A stretch of 6,091 nucleotides of DNA from Phycisphaerales bacterium (GTDB lineage: Bacteria; Planctomycetota; Phycisphaerae; SM23-33). The stretch is taken from assembly GCA_003171235.1 (NCBI GenBank), contig PMYM01000087.1, positions 1 to 6,091 on the forward strand, written 5' to 3'. The first letter of the stretch is position 1; the number at the start of each line of letters is the position of its first letter. The position numbers and the translations under genes are program-made. The notes beneath the pieces were generated by a model. It had not been told where the DNA came from, searched no databases, and saw only the letters and a list, made by a program, of their open reading frames with translations. Shown here piece after piece: positions 6,063 through 6,091 of this stretch.

Positions 6063-6091
6063 TTGACTTTTTCGGATGAGTTGTTCTATAT
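6063..6091 (+). promoter_or_regulatory. Candidate rightward promoter at the window edge
   Basis: TTGACT (6063-6068) matches the -35 consensus at five of six. An 18-nt spacer leads to TATAT at 6087-6091, the first five bases of a possible -10 cut by the window end. The flanks are AT-rich compared with the rest of the window. If real, it would drive a gene to the right, divergent from the restriction-modification gene, with about 60 nt between the two -35 elements. Confidence 0.35.

Overview
This window holds three complete protein genes, all on the minus strand and read right to left. They are a large single-chain restriction-modification enzyme (2451-5924), a LysR-type regulator (1164-2057) and a Gfo/Idh/MocA-family oxidoreductase (211-1158). 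Nothing in the sequence fixes the taxon. The high GC of the left half, the abundant Gfo/Idh-type protein family and the style of the GC-rich palindromic intergenic repeats fit a Planctomycetota-like or related environmental bacterium. That is an impression, not a demonstration.

Region by region: 1-210 is mostly non-coding. It has a small inverted repeat (110-130), three 9-nt units sharing TTCGCG (174-200) and, at the left edge, an open minus-strand frame that may be the first codons of a further leftward gene. The segment 211-2057 is a two-gene unit in which lysR is followed after 5 nt by the oxidoreductase, very probably one translationally coupled operon. The 393-nt gap 2058-2450 has no convincing gene. 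It carries a possible promoter and a strong ribosome-binding site for lysR, a small hairpin plus T-run that could stop leftward transcription, a dense cluster of palindromes (about 2166-2390) and a short 8-nt tandem repeat. The segment 2451-5924 is the restriction-modification gene. The last 167 nt hold a good candidate promoter for it and a candidate promoter facing the other way out of the window.

How the genes work together: the regulator and oxidoreductase probably form a small catabolic or metabolite-responsive unit whose substrate cannot be read from sequence. The restriction-modification protein appears unrelated to it. It combines an N-terminal PD-(D/E)XK nuclease (D115, E134-x-K136, Q155-x3-Y159), a gamma-type N6-adenine methyltransferase (DPACGSG at 491-497, NPPW at 617-620) and a C-terminal target-recognition region, as in Type IIG (Type IIL-like) enzymes that cut and protect DNA with one polypeptide. 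Its base composition is visibly lower in GC than the lysR/oxidoreductase pair, and the palindrome cluster lies at the junction, consistent with acquisition of the defence gene by transfer. No wholly new system is evident. The palindrome cluster is the least explained part.
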